Positions 26,593 to 35,107 of a stretch of DNA of 64,000 nt are shown here, in pieces. The stretch's first letter is position 1. Every line of letters starts with the position of its first letter. The position numbers and the translations under genes were made by a program. Source of the stretch: Chryseobacterium sp. FH1 (GTDB lineage: Bacteria; Bacteroidota; Bacteroidia; Flavobacteriales; Weeksellaceae); assembly GCF_000735135.1 (NCBI RefSeq), contig NZ_JPLZ01000002.1, forward strand, positions 474,317 through 538,316, written 5' to 3'. The notes under the pieces are model-generated. The model had not been told where the DNA came from, searched no databases, and was given only the letters and a program-made list of their open reading frames with translations.

Positions 26593-27234
26593 TTAAAAAA
26601 CAATCGTGTAAGTCCCCTGAGAAACATTCTGAGACTTCTTCGCCTTCACATATTTTTTTGTCCAAATCACAGCTGCAGTTACATTACAAGCATCTTTGAT
26701 GCCACTGCTTCGTCCGGCAGAAGTTACATTCCCTGCTTTGTCCACAGTGATGAACATTACGAGCTGACCTTTGGCTTTGCAATTATGAGAAGGCAATTTT
26801 CCAGCTTTTCCCATTGTTCCGGGAATGAAAGCGGTCAAGATTCTGTCTTTACCAATTTTAGTGATTTTTTCCTCCTTGGAATCCGTTTTAGAATCGTCCT
26901 TTTTCTCGTTTGTTTTAGCGAGTTTTTTATCTTCGGTTTCAGATTTTGGAGTTTCCTTTTTTTCCTCTTTTACAGGCGTGATTTCTTTAGCAATGGAAAC
27001 GGTGTCTGCAGGTAAAATTTCAACATCTGGAACATAGATTTCCGGTTCTGAAAGAGAATCTATTTCTGGTTCAGTCTCAGCTTTTGGAATTTCTGTTACC
27101 ACAGGTTTTGGTTGTTCAGAAGCTTTGTAATAAAGTGAATTAAATGAAAACAAAAGCACAAAAAAAACCAGCGCAACCACATAAAATGCAATTGGCAAAC
27201 CTGATAGTTTTTTTGTTCTTCTTCGGAATTCCAT
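26593..27234 (-). CDS. TonB-C-like energy transducer paralogue 2, in the ExbD gene position
   Basis: This 213-residue protein has a basic N-terminus (MEFRRRTKK), one membrane helix (about residues 14-33), a Glu/Lys/Ser-rich periplasmic linker and a C-terminal domain starting AFIPGTMGKAG. The C-terminal domain matches that of the 309-residue protein two genes upstream (shared FIPGTMG, two cysteines, VTSA, a GTY.IVF end). The basic start looks like that of ExbD, but the membrane helix has no Asp, the residue that carries protons in ExbD, and the periplasmic part is TonB-like. It probably transmits energy from an ExbB channel to outer-membrane receptors. The cysteine pair may form a disulfide. 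Confidence 0.65.
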   Translation of the reverse strand: MEFRRRTKKLSGLPIAFYVVALVFFVLLFSFNSLYYKASEQPKPVVTEIPKAETEPEIDSLSEPEIYVPDVEILPADTVSIAKEITPVKEEKKETPKSETEDKKLAKTNEKKDDSKTDSKEEKITKIGKDRILTAFIPGTMGKAGKLPSHNCKAKGQLVMFITVDKAGNVTSAGRSSGIKDACNVTAAVIWTKKYVKAKKSQNVSQGTYTIVF

Positions 27235-27301
27235 TTATCTGAATTATTTAAAATGATAATATTATCGGTCTTGCTTCTAAAACTAACTTCTAATTTCGTA
27301 C

Positions 27302-27943
27302 TTAAGCTGGCTTATTAATAATATCCAAAAATTCATTCGTGTGATATTGGATTTTCATCAACAGATAATCTACTTTGCCGACCAATATATTATGGAAAAT
27401 ATAAGATAAGAATCCAACAACCAAACCAACAACAGTCGGAGCTAAAGCTTTGTAAAAGTCTGCCGCTAAAAGATTTTGAGAAATCACTGTATCAGTTTTT
27501 GACAATCCTCCAAAAGTAGAAGCCAAAATCAAAACACCACCAAGAAGTCCAAGCATCGGTGCTGCACCAGAAAGTGTTGCCAGGAAACCGATATTTTTCT
27601 CAGCTTTGTTGAGCTCTATTTGTGCGTGCGTTTCCATTGCGTTGGCAATTTCACTTACTGGTCTTCCCAATCGCGAAAGTCCTTTTTCTACGCTTCGGGA
27701 TTCTGGCGAATTATCTCTTCTGCAAAAATCTACGGCTGATTGTACTCGTCCATCATTCAAGAGGTCGGTTACATTTTTTAGCAAATAAGGATCTACTTGA
27801 TTTTCACGGTTCAGTGCAAATAACTTTTGTGCGAAAAAAACGATGGCTACAATTCCCGAAAATATGAGGATAATGATGAGCGAGACACTCAGCAAGCCTC
27901 CACCAAATAAGAATTCCCAAACAGAGATATTTTGATTTGCCAT
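27302..27943 (-). CDS. MotA/TolQ/ExbB proton channel family protein
   Basis: This 213-residue inner-membrane protein has three transmembrane helices typical of ExbB/TolQ: about residues 17-38 (LLSVSLIIILIFSGIVAIVF), the conserved-type stretch LATLSGAAPMLGLLGGV near 122-138, and APTVVGLVVGFLSYIFHNIL near 167-186. The family forms a pentamer that couples proton flow to TonB movement with an ExbD dimer in its pore. Here both neighbours are TonB-like and no ExbD gene is present in the cluster. Gaps on either side are 67 and 96 bp, so co-transcription is likely. Confidence 0.88.
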   Translation of the reverse strand: MANQNISVWEFLFGGGLLSVSLIIILIFSGIVAIVFFAQKLFALNRENQVDPYLLKNVTDLLNDGRVQSAVDFCRRDNSPESRSVEKGLSRLGRPVSEIANAMETHAQIELNKAEKNIGFLATLSGAAPMLGLLGGVLILASTFGGLSKTDTVISQNLLAADFYKALAPTVVGLVVGFLSYIFHNILVGKVDYLLMKIQYHTNEFLDIINKPA

Positions 27944-27969
27944 AGTTCGTATGTTGTTTTTTACAGTTT

Positions 27970-27977
27970 CAAATTTA
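27970..27977 (-). promoter_or_regulatory. Predicted -7 box upstream of the ExbB-like gene
   Basis: The minus strand reads TAAATTTG about 27 bp before the ATG at 27943. It would allow transcription independent of the upstream TonB-like gene. No -33 box is seen. Confidence 0.35.
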
Positions 27978-28039
27978 TGAATAACTAAAGGATTAATCAG
28001 AAGAGATTAATTAAAATTTCAAGAAAAAAGCTTCGGTTT

Positions 28040-28969
28040 CTAGAAGACGATTTTATACGTTCCTTTTGATGATACAGATGAGGCTTCTGCTTTCACATAT
28101 TGTTTTACCCAATTTACAGCCGTACTCGTCACGCAAGGATCTGATACGCCACTCAGACGTTTTGCCGAAGTCACTTTTCCAGATTTGTCAACTGTGTAGG
28201 AAATGCTGATGCTTCCGCTGGCTTGACAATCGTGGTTTGGTTGTGCGCCACCTCTTCCCATCGTTCCAGGAATGAATCCAACCAATTTCCGATCGACACC
28301 AATCAAGCTGTTTCCGTCACCATCGCCACCGAGTGGGTCGCCGTAATTGCCAGGGCTAGTTCCATTTCCTTGAGAGCCAGATTTGGTTCCTCGTCCTTTC
28401 AGTAGATTTCCAATCGCGGCGTTTCCACGTCCGTCTCCAGTTGCATTTTCTTTTTTGATATCACCTTTTGCGTTTGTTTTTCCAGTTGTGTTTTTTGTCG
28501 AATTGGCAACGGTCGGAGCGTTCACTTTCTCATTCGATTTTTTGGTTGCAACGGGAGTCGTTTTAGTTCTAGTTGGAGTGGGAATCGTATTTTCGGGAAC
28601 GTCTTTTTCTACTTTTTCTTTAGACGTTTTTGCAACTTCTGCTACAACTTCTTTTTCCTCTTTCTTTTCTACGATGGGCGCTGGACTTCCTTCTTCCTCT
28701 TTTGGTTCCTCGGCACCTTTTCCGTTTCTGTTGTCGCCGTAGTTGATGCGCATTTCTGTCAATTCAACGGGGATGATCAATTCGCTATTGACAGCCGTTT
28801 GTTTTGTTGGTTTGATTAATGATGTTGGAAGGAAAAATAAAACTGAGAAAATGAAAAGTCCTACCACCAAAGCTTTTGTCAGCGTGAACTCGTAATGCTT
28901 GCGGAATTCGTAAGCACCGTAAGCCTTATGTCGGTCTTCGAAAATAATATCATCCAGATCCTGATACAT
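28040..28969 (-). CDS. TonB-C-like energy transducer paralogue 1
   Basis: This 309-residue protein starts with a cytoplasmic segment containing EDRHKAYGAYEFRKHY, common in Bacteroidetes TonB-like proteins. One membrane helix follows (about 35-53), then a long Pro/Lys/Glu/Thr and Gly-rich linker (60-215), and a C-terminal domain from VGFIPGTMGRGG to the end, with two cysteines (NHDC, DPC). It should span the periplasm and contact outer-membrane receptors. It is the first gene of the minus-strand cluster. Its C-terminal domain is clearly related to that of the gene at 26593-27234. Confidence 0.8.
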   Translation of the reverse strand: MYQDLDDIIFEDRHKAYGAYEFRKHYEFTLTKALVVGLFIFSVLFFLPTSLIKPTKQTAVNSELIIPVELTEMRINYGDNRNGKGAEEPKEEEGSPAPIVEKKEEKEVVAEVAKTSKEKVEKDVPENTIPTPTRTKTTPVATKKSNEKVNAPTVANSTKNTTGKTNAKGDIKKENATGDGRGNAAIGNLLKGRGTKSGSQGNGTSPGNYGDPLGGDGDGNSLIGVDRKLVGFIPGTMGRGGAQPNHDCQASGSISISYTVDKSGKVTSAKRLSGVSDPCVTSTAVNWVKQYVKAEASSVSSKGTYKIVF

Positions 28970-29043
28970 AGGAAAAAACTTGTTTGCGTTATAAATTTAA
29001 TTTTATAACGATTCGTAAATATAAATATTATTTCCTGAAAAAA

Positions 29044-29502
29044 TTAGTCGTCAACTTCGATCTCGTCCGGACGGAAGTGGCATTTCAATTTGAAAGGGAT
29101 TGGATTTTCGGAACCAGTATAGAAATCGGTAATGTTTCCTTTCCAGCAAAGTTGAAGGTCACCAGTCTCGTTTTTATCGAATGTCAACTCGTTTTCAAAT
29201 AGAAAAGCGTCTTCATCATCAAAAAGGTCAACTTCTGTAAATACTTCATCCTCCGTATCTTCGATTAAGAATTTTTGTCCTTCAAGTTCCGATGTCGCTA
29301 CCGGAAACTCGATCACATCTAATGACAATTGGGGAAATTTGTATTGCAAAGAATCATCCTCCACGTGATCCAAAGCGTCATCTGTGATGATCTCTACTTC
29401 CAAAAAGTTCTGCGAATTGATATAAACAGATTTGCAGTAAGTGCTCTTGATAAAATACTTCAGAGTTTCCTCTGGATGGTAAATCTTTAATATTCCTTTC
29501 AT
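29044..29502 (-). CDS. Acidic hypothetical protein
   Basis: I do not recognise this 152-residue soluble protein. It has no signal peptide or membrane segment and is strongly acidic, with clusters such as IEDTEDEVFTEVDLFDDEDA and an acidic C-terminus. The predicted strand-rich text (EVEIITDDALDHVEDD, LQLCWKGNITDFYTGSE) suggests a small beta domain. It is preceded by an exact -7 box at 29547-29554 and is separated from the TonB cluster by 74 bp. Confidence 0.7.
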   Translation of the reverse strand: MKGILKIYHPEETLKYFIKSTYCKSVYINSQNFLEVEIITDDALDHVEDDSLQYKFPQLSLDVIEFPVATSELEGQKFLIEDTEDEVFTEVDLFDDEDAFLFENELTFDKNETGDLQLCWKGNITDFYTGSENPIPFKLKCHFRPDEIEVDD

Positions 29503-29546
29503 TATAAGGATAATAAATTATGAAGTGATAATTTTGAATTGATGAA

Positions 29547-29554
29547 CAAAGATA
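29547..29554 (-). promoter_or_regulatory. Predicted -7 box for the acidic hypothetical protein
   Basis: The minus strand reads TATCTTTG, an exact TAnnTTTG match, 45 bp upstream of the ATG at 29502. Confidence 0.4.
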
Positions 29555-29723
29555 AAAAATAGAATGAAGTACAGAAATATTTGTGCATTATTTTTATTTA
29601 TAATCAGAAATTCGGATACAATTGTTGATATTGTGTTAATCTACACCATAATCCCCTTAAATATTGAGGTCGCGAATTTATAATCATTAAAATATTATCT
29701 TTACACGGCTTAAAATTTTTACA

Positions 29724-31523
29724 ATGAAATTTTTTTATACAATCATAACTTTTATTGGTCTGCTCTTCACGGTTTCTTGCAAAAAAGGAGATTCTCCAAT
29801 GATGAAGGTGACAGAATCTTCAGCTTCCAATCTGGATACGATTGCCTCCAAATATTACGAAGAATATCTCAAGCTTTATCCTTTGGAAGCCACTTCACAA
29901 GGCGATGAACGTTATAACGATCTCTTGCCGAATAACCTAAGTCCGGAATTTATCAAAAACGAAATTGCTTTTTATGATTCGGTTCAGACTCAGCTGAAAT
30001 CTGTGGATTACAATAATTTGGATAATGACCAAAAAGTGGTTTATGATGTTTTGGAATATACTTTAGTCGATAAACAAGAGCGATACGCTTATCATCCCGA
30101 ATATATTCCGTTTACGCAGTTTGGAGGATTGCCATTGGATTTTCCGATGTTGGGAAGCGGAACGGGAATTCAGCCTTTCAAAACTGAAAAAGATTACGAC
30201 AATTGGCTGAAGAGAATGGAACTTTTTCCAGTTTGGATGGATTCTGCCATTGAAAATTTCCGATTGGGAATCAAAAATAAGGTGGTTCTGCCGAAATCAT
30301 TGGTCATAAAAATGATTCCCCAAATGAAGGCCGAAGAAATTACGACTTTTGAAATCGAAAAAAATATTTTCTACGGTCCCATCAAAAATATGCCGAAGGA
30401 TTTCAAACCTGTGACGGCCAATAAATATGCTAAGTTGTATCAAGACGCCATCAAGAGCAAGTTGATTCCAGCTTATCTAAAAATGGCAGATTTCCTCGAG
30501 AAAGAATATTTGCCAAAAGCCCGAACCACACACGGTTATGATGCGTTGCCGAATGGTGCAAATATTTATAGTTATTATGTCAAAAGCTGGACGACGACGG
30601 ACAAATCGCCGGAAGAAATCCACAAAACAGGACTTTCTGAAGTAGTAAGACTTCGTGGTGATATGGAGAAAGTGAAGAATCAAGTTGGCTTCAAAGGTTC
30701 TTTGGAAGAATTTCTGAACTTCGTGAAAACCGACCCGAAAGCAATGCCTTATAAAACTTCGAAAGAGGTTCTGGCAGGATTCCAATCCATCCTCGACAAA
30801 ATCACGCCGAAGCTGAAAACGATGTTCAACGTCACACCGAAAACGCCTTTTGAAATTCGTCAAACCGAAAAATATCGTGAAGCCAGTGCGAGTGCAGAAT
30901 ATATTCAGGGAAGTCCGGATGGCAAACGTCCAGGGATTTTTTACACACCGATTCCTGACCCGACAAAATTCAATGTCACTTCCGGGATGGAATCTCTGTT
31001 TCTTCACGAGGCGATTCCAGGTCATCATTATCAAATTTCTCTTCAACAGGAAAATTTGAAGTTGCCTAAGTTTTTGAGATTCGGTTGGATTGGTGCTTAC
31101 GGCGAAGGCTGGGCTTTGTACTGCGAGTCGCTCGGACCAGAATTCGGACTTTACACCGACCCGTATCAGAAAATGGGTTCTTTGAGTGACGAAATGTTGC
31201 GTGCCGTTCGTCTGGTAATCGACACTGGAATTCACACCGGGCAAATGTCTCGCGAGGAAGCTATTAAATATTTCTTGAGCAATGTCGCATACGATGAAGC
31301 TTCCGCAACAGCAGAAGTGGAGCGATATATGGCGATGCCTGGACAAGCTTTGAGCTACAAAACGGGTCAAATGAAAATCCAAGAATTGAGGGACAAATAT
31401 CAAAAACAATTGGGAAAGAAATTCAAGATTGCGGATTTCCACGATGGCGTTCTCAGCCAAGGTTGTTTGCCTTTGCAAGTTCTGGAGCGCAAAATGGATC
31501 TTTGGGCAAATAATCTGAAGTAA
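29724..31523 (+). CDS. DUF885 family lipoprotein, probable zinc metallopeptidase
   Basis: This 599-residue protein has a lipoprotein signal (LLFTVSCKKGD, C19) and a DUF885 domain through the rest. The motif FLHEAIPGHHYQ (H428, E429, H434) is the conserved metal-binding site of DUF885, a variant of HExxH with a longer spacing; a second block with EGWALYCESLG follows near 458-468 and may supply another ligand. Members are predicted peptidases. It is presumably bound to the outer or inner membrane facing the periplasm. An HPP-family membrane gene begins 4 bp downstream. Substrate is unknown. Confidence 0.88.
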   Translation: MKFFYTIITFIGLLFTVSCKKGDSPMMKVTESSASNLDTIASKYYEEYLKLYPLEATSQGDERYNDLLPNNLSPEFIKNEIAFYDSVQTQLKSVDYNNLDNDQKVVYDVLEYTLVDKQERYAYHPEYIPFTQFGGLPLDFPMLGSGTGIQPFKTEKDYDNWLKRMELFPVWMDSAIENFRLGIKNKVVLPKSLVIKMIPQMKAEEITTFEIEKNIFYGPIKNMPKDFKPVTANKYAKLYQDAIKSKLIPAYLKMADFLEKEYLPKARTTHGYDALPNGANIYSYYVKSWTTTDKSPEEIHKTGLSEVVRLRGDMEKVKNQVGFKGSLEEFLNFVKTDPKAMPYKTSKEVLAGFQSILDKITPKLKTMFNVTPKTPFEIRQTEKYREASASAEYIQGSPDGKRPGIFYTPIPDPTKFNVTSGMESLFLHEAIPGHHYQISLQQENLKLPKFLRFGWIGAYGEGWALYCESLGPEFGLYTDPYQKMGSLSDEMLRAVRLVIDTGIHTGQMSREEAIKYFLSNVAYDEASATAEVERYMAMPGQALSYKTGQMKIQELRDKYQKQLGKKFKIADFHDGVLSQGCLPLQVLERKMDLWANNLK

Positions 31524-31527
31524 GAAG

Positions 31528-32124
31528 ATGAAGAAACAAATTAAAAGAAGGATAAAGCGAACACAATACATTTTTTATCAAGAAACATTAGTTGATTTCA
31601 AAGATCATTTGTGGTCGTTTCTCGGTGCTTTTTTCGGAATTGGAATCATTGCGTTTCTACAATCTCAACAGATTTCTGAAATTGAAAATGTCTTTCTAAT
31701 AGGTTCATTCGGCGCATCAAGTGTTTTGATTTATGGTGCGGTAAACAGTCCGTTGGCACAACCTAGAAATCTGATTGGCGGTCACGTTTTGTCTGCTTTG
31801 GTCGGCGTAACGGTTTTTAAATTCTTACCAGAAATTCTTTGGTTGAATGCTTCTATTGCAGTTGCTTCTTCTATTGTGGTAATGCAAATCACAAAAACAA
31901 TGCATCCTCCAGGTGGCGCAACGGCTTTGATTGCGGTGCTTCCAGCTCAGAAAATTCAGGACTTGGGATATTGGTACGCGTTGTCGCCGGTTTTGAGTGG
32001 CGCAGTTATCTTGTTGATTGTCGCTTTGATTTTTAATAATATTCCGAAAGGGAGAAAATATCCGCATCACGTTCGGCAATCCAAATATGTGCATATGAGA
32101 CGGATGCTAAAAAAGAAAAACTAA
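31528..32124 (+). CDS. HPP family membrane protein
   Basis: This 198-residue protein has four transmembrane segments and the family-naming motif in KTMHPPGGATALIAV (near residues 127-141). Another block, GSFGASSVLIYGAVNSPLAQ, precedes it. Some HPP proteins transport nitrite in plants and cyanobacteria; the substrate here is not evident. It starts 4 bp after the DUF885 gene and ends 6 bp before the DinB-like gene, so the three are probably one operon. Confidence 0.88.
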   Translation: MKKQIKRRIKRTQYIFYQETLVDFKDHLWSFLGAFFGIGIIAFLQSQQISEIENVFLIGSFGASSVLIYGAVNSPLAQPRNLIGGHVLSALVGVTVFKFLPEILWLNASIAVASSIVVMQITKTMHPPGGATALIAVLPAQKIQDLGYWYALSPVLSGAVILLIVALIFNNIPKGRKYPHHVRQSKYVHMRRMLKKKN

Positions 32125-32130
32125 AAGTTT

Positions 32131-32577
32131 ATGACAATCGAAATTTTAAAATCGCTCTACAATCGGGATTTAAACATACTGAAAGTCGAAATCGAATCTT
32201 ATCAAAACGAAGCATCACTTTGGAAAATCGGTAAGAATATTTTGAATTCCGGCGGAAATCTTTGCCTCCATTTGCTCGGAAATCTTAATACTTACATCGG
32301 TGCAGAACTTGGTAAAACTGGTTATGTGAGACAACGTGATTTGGAATTTTCATCGAAAGACATTCCGAAAACGGAACTTCTGGAAAAGCTTGAATCTCTA
32401 ATAGAAATCGTCAATTCTACATTAGAAAAATTGTCCGACGAAGATTTGACAAAGAATTATCCAACAGAACCATTAGGTTACAAAATGACTACTGAATATT
32501 TCCTAATTCATCTTCTTTCGCATTTGAATTATCATCTTGGGCAAATCAATTATCACCGAAGATTACTGGATATTTAA
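32131..32577 (+). CDS. DinB-like (DUF1572-type) four-helix protein
   Basis: This 148-residue protein looks like a DinB/YfiT metal-binding four-helix bundle. Candidate metal ligands are His in NLCLHLLGNL near residue 47 and the His-rich HLLSHLNYHLGQINYHRR near 127-144. Some family members are thiol transferases, but most are uncharacterised. The stop codon abuts the convergent nth stop with no spacer, so termination in this region must rely on sequence inside the genes or be absent. Confidence 0.8.
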   Translation: MTIEILKSLYNRDLNILKVEIESYQNEASLWKIGKNILNSGGNLCLHLLGNLNTYIGAELGKTGYVRQRDLEFSSKDIPKTELLEKLESLIEIVNSTLEKLSDEDLTKNYPTEPLGYKMTTEYFLIHLLSHLNYHLGQINYHRRLLDI

Positions 32578-33198
32578 TTATTTTTCAAACAGCATTTTCG
32601 TGATAAAATCCTTCTCCTGACTTCCTCTCGCCTGCGAATATTCCCGTCCGTAGAAGATGATTTGAAGGTGCAATTTGTTCCAAACATTTTCCTTCCAAAG
32701 GCTTTTCGCGTCGCGTTCGGTTTCGACCACATTTTTTCCTTCGGTCAGTTTCCATTGCTTCATCAACCGATGAATGTGCGTATCAACGGGAAATGCTGGG
32801 AATCCAAAAGCCTGACTCATCACCACAGAAGCCGTTTTGTGACCAACGCCAGCCAATTCTTCCAACGCTTCGAAAGTTTGAGGAACGACTGAATTGTGTT
32901 TTTCAACCAAAACTTCAGCCATCTTTTTCAAATTTTTCGCTTTAGAATTTGAAAGTCCGATTTCCTTGATGAGTTCCTTAATTTCTTCAACACTAAGTCT
33001 TGCCATTTTCTCAGGCGTATCGGCAACCGCAAAAAGCCGAGGTGTGACCTGATTAACCTTTTTGTCGGTCGTCTGAGCGGAAAGAGCGACCGCAACCATC
33101 AGCGTGTAAGCGTCTTTGTGGTCCAGTGGAATCGGAACTTCTGGATATAATTTTTCTAATTCTTCCTGAACAATCTTCGCTCTTTGTTTTTTCGTCAT
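32578..33198 (-). CDS. nth: Endonuclease III without the C-terminal Fe-S cluster
   Basis: This 206-residue HhH-GPD DNA glycosylase/AP lyase has the helix-hairpin-helix LAGVGHKTASVV with catalytic K121, and FPVDTHIHRL with catalytic D139. The enzyme removes oxidised pyrimidines in base excision repair. The usual C-x6-C-x2-C-x5-C cluster after the last helix is missing: the sequence reads FYGREYSQARGSQ and then ends, with no cysteine. Cluster-less Nth proteins are known to exist. It is divergent from bcp, whose promoter overlaps the first codons of this gene. Confidence 0.93.
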   Translation of the reverse strand: MTKKQRAKIVQEELEKLYPEVPIPLDHKDAYTLMVAVALSAQTTDKKVNQVTPRLFAVADTPEKMARLSVEEIKELIKEIGLSNSKAKNLKKMAEVLVEKHNSVVPQTFEALEELAGVGHKTASVVMSQAFGFPAFPVDTHIHRLMKQWKLTEGKNVVETERDAKSLWKENVWNKLHLQIIFYGREYSQARGSQEKDFITKMLFEK

Positions 33199-33214
33199 TT
33201 TGATGGTAACTTTG
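33183..33214 (+). promoter_or_regulatory. Predicted full promoter of the bcp gene
   Basis: A -33 TTTG (33183-33186) and a -7 TAACTTTG (33207-33214) are spaced 20 bp apart, 20 bp upstream of the bcp ATG. The -33 box lies inside the first codons of the divergent nth gene. Confidence 0.6.
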
Positions 33215-33233
33215 TGCTACAAAAATAGAAATT

Positions 33234-33680
33234 ATGTTGAAGCTTGGCGATTCTTTACCAGAATTTATCGGAACAAACCAAAACGGAGAACCAATCGATT
33301 CTCAGAATTTCAAAGGCAAAAAACTCGTGGTCTTCTTTTATCCAAAAGCCAGCACGCCAGGTTGTACGGCGGAAGCTTGTAATCTGCGAGACAATTATTC
33401 GGTTTTGAAACAGAATGGTTTTCAGTTGATTGGTGTAAGTGCGGATTCTGAAAAGCGTCAGAAAAATTTCTCTGACAAATATGAATTACCTTTTGATGTT
33501 CTTGCCGATGAAAACCACTATGTCATCAACAAATTTGGAGTTTGGCAACTGAAGAAGTTTATGGGAAGAGAATTTATGGGAATCGTGCGAACCACTTTTG
33601 TTTTTGATGAAAACGGGATTTGCATCCAAGTCATTGACAAAGTAAAGACGAAAGACCACGCCGCGCAGATTTTGGAATAA
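33234..33680 (+). CDS. bcp: Thiol peroxidase of the Bcp/PrxQ type
   Basis: This 148-residue peroxiredoxin reduces peroxides using a peroxidatic cysteine, C44 in TPGCTAEACNLRD, with the resolving cysteine five residues later (C49), the atypical two-cysteine arrangement of PrxQ/Bcp. The FFYPKASTPGC and GVSADS blocks are intact. It is cytoplasmic and normally recycled by thioredoxin. It has its own promoter and is followed after 10 bp by a small hypothetical gene. Confidence 0.95.
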   Translation: MLKLGDSLPEFIGTNQNGEPIDSQNFKGKKLVVFFYPKASTPGCTAEACNLRDNYSVLKQNGFQLIGVSADSEKRQKNFSDKYELPFDVLADENHYVINKFGVWQLKKFMGREFMGIVRTTFVFDENGICIQVIDKVKTKDHAAQILE

Positions 33681-33690
33681 GTTTAATTTT

Positions 33691-33963
33691 ATGGATAATG
33701 TTTCATTAATAATTGAGAGCTTTAATGATTGGGGAAAACCTTGGACTTTCTATGAATTTGTAATGAATAATTCGCAAATTTCTGAAAAAGAGAAAGATGA
33801 ATTTTTGACAAATTATAAAGGTGCTTCGGAATTCGAATTGTGGAATTTTTCTGATTTATCTGAGGGCGTAAAAAAATCAACTCTCTATTTAAAGACAACT
33901 ACTCAACTTACGGATGAAGCCATAAACCGAATTGTAAATGCAATTGCTTATGAATGGAGGTAA
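33691..33963 (+). CDS. Small hypothetical protein
   Basis: This 90-residue soluble, acidic protein has no recognised domain. The sequence looks alpha-helical with several aromatic residues (WGKPWTFYEF near residues 14-23). It follows bcp by 10 bp and may be read from the same transcript. It converges on the GyrI-like gene with a 5-bp gap. Confidence 0.65.
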   Translation: MDNVSLIIESFNDWGKPWTFYEFVMNNSQISEKEKDEFLTNYKGASEFELWNFSDLSEGVKKSTLYLKTTTQLTDEAINRIVNAIAYEWR

Positions 33964-33968
33964 GGGAT

Positions 33969-34448
33969 TTACTTTATCGGAATCCAAATCTCTTCTTCTG
34001 CAGAATCGCTGTTTGGATCGTAATCATCTCCAAAAATCTCAAAATGCGGTCTGTCATCAACCTCAAATTGATTTTCTGGAATGAAATTTTGAAAAATATA
34101 ACTGAAAATTTTCGGTCCGTTTTCCGTTTTTCCCTGGTAATTGAAAACCAAATACTTTCCACTTGCTAGCTGAAAAGATTCAAAATCACTAGGAATATTA
34201 TCAAAATCAGAAACTTCTGCAAGCGCATACTTTGTGAAAGATTGATTTGGAGTGAAGCTCTCAGGATAGATTTGAAGCGAAAATAGTTGGTCGGAAATCC
34301 GATTGGCAATTTCATTTCTTCTCATCATAAATTTTCTCCAGACAATCGGCGTTTTGTCTTCCTGAAAAGAAGTTGTAATACCAAAACCTACTAACTTCTT
34401 TGGTTCAATCATTTCGATTCGATGTGGTATATTCATATCAATTTTCAT
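33969..34448 (-). CDS. GyrI-like small-molecule-binding domain protein
   Basis: This 159-residue protein matches the GyrI/AraC effector-binding fold: an N-terminal strand (HRIEMIEPKKLVGFGI), a central helix with basic residues, YALAEVSDFD, a LASGKYLVFNYQG strand, and a final FEIFGDDYDPN..EEEIWIPI block with the conserved acidic residue. It has no DNA-binding part, so it is a stand-alone ligand binder. Its start overlaps the end of the upstream GNAT gene by 11 bases, indicating coupled translation. Confidence 0.85.
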   Translation of the reverse strand: MKIDMNIPHRIEMIEPKKLVGFGITTSFQEDKTPIVWRKFMMRRNEIANRISDQLFSLQIYPESFTPNQSFTKYALAEVSDFDNIPSDFESFQLASGKYLVFNYQGKTENGPKIFSYIFQNFIPENQFEVDDRPHFEIFGDDYDPNSDSAEEEIWIPIK

Positions 34449-34941
34449 AATACATCAATTCCTCTGTCTCATCGGGAAGCGTTACGAATTTTTGAAATTT
34501 CAATCCTAATTTTTCAATTAATTTTTGAGAAGAATAATTCTCTTTTGATGTAATAGCAGAAAGCTTTGAAACGCCGAAATCAGTCTTGGCAATTTCTTTC
34601 AAATTGGAAGCCGATTCGTATGCGTAACCTTTGCCTTCAAACTCCGGGAAAAAGGAAAATCCGATGTCGAGCACATCCAAACCTTCACGCTCAAAAATTC
34701 CAACGGCACCAATTTTTTCATTCAGTTCTTTGTGAATGACCACGTAATTCCCAAATCCCAATCTTTCCAACTGCGGACGAAATCTATTCTGAATGTACTT
34801 TTCAGCATCATCTTTGGTTCGCAAATTTCTGTCGCCAATGAATTTGATAAATGATGGTAAATTATAAAGCTTCAGAAAGAAATCAGCATCTTCCAGATCT
34901 GCTGGTTTCAGAATCAATCTTTCGGTTTCGTAGTTTTTCAT
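34438..34941 (-). CDS. GNAT family N-acetyltransferase (RimJ/RimL-like)
   Basis: This 167-residue protein begins with ETERLILKPADLEDADFF, typical of RimJ/RimL-type acetyltransferases. It has a putative acetyl-CoA loop near FPEFEGKGYAYESA (about residues 97-110) and a C-terminal KLIEKLGLKFQKFV strand pair. The substrate (protein N-terminus, amine or drug) cannot be told. It is first in a two-gene operon with the GyrI-like gene. Confidence 0.9.
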   Translation of the reverse strand: MKNYETERLILKPADLEDADFFLKLYNLPSFIKFIGDRNLRTKDDAEKYIQNRFRPQLERLGFGNYVVIHKELNEKIGAVGIFEREGLDVLDIGFSFFPEFEGKGYAYESASNLKEIAKTDFGVSKLSAITSKENYSSQKLIEKLGLKFQKFVTLPDETEELMYYEN

Positions 34942-35107
34942 ATCTGGTTTAATTTATATTGAAAAAATCTGAAGATTTTTGAGTTTTGTTTGTTTTTCCT
35001 TGGACAAGCTCAGGATAAACTTCGCCTCAGACTGACAATGTAAATGCTAAAGATAAAACACGCGGTTTTTGTCTCAGAACCAGGATTTCATTAATTAAAA
35101 TAAAAAA

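Noticed and set aside
30477-31571. A 364-codon open frame on the minus strand
   Set aside because: It lies opposite the 3' half of the DUF885 gene, whose protein has clear family motifs. The minus-strand translation is rich in Phe, Arg, His and Cys without domains, typical of an antisense shadow.
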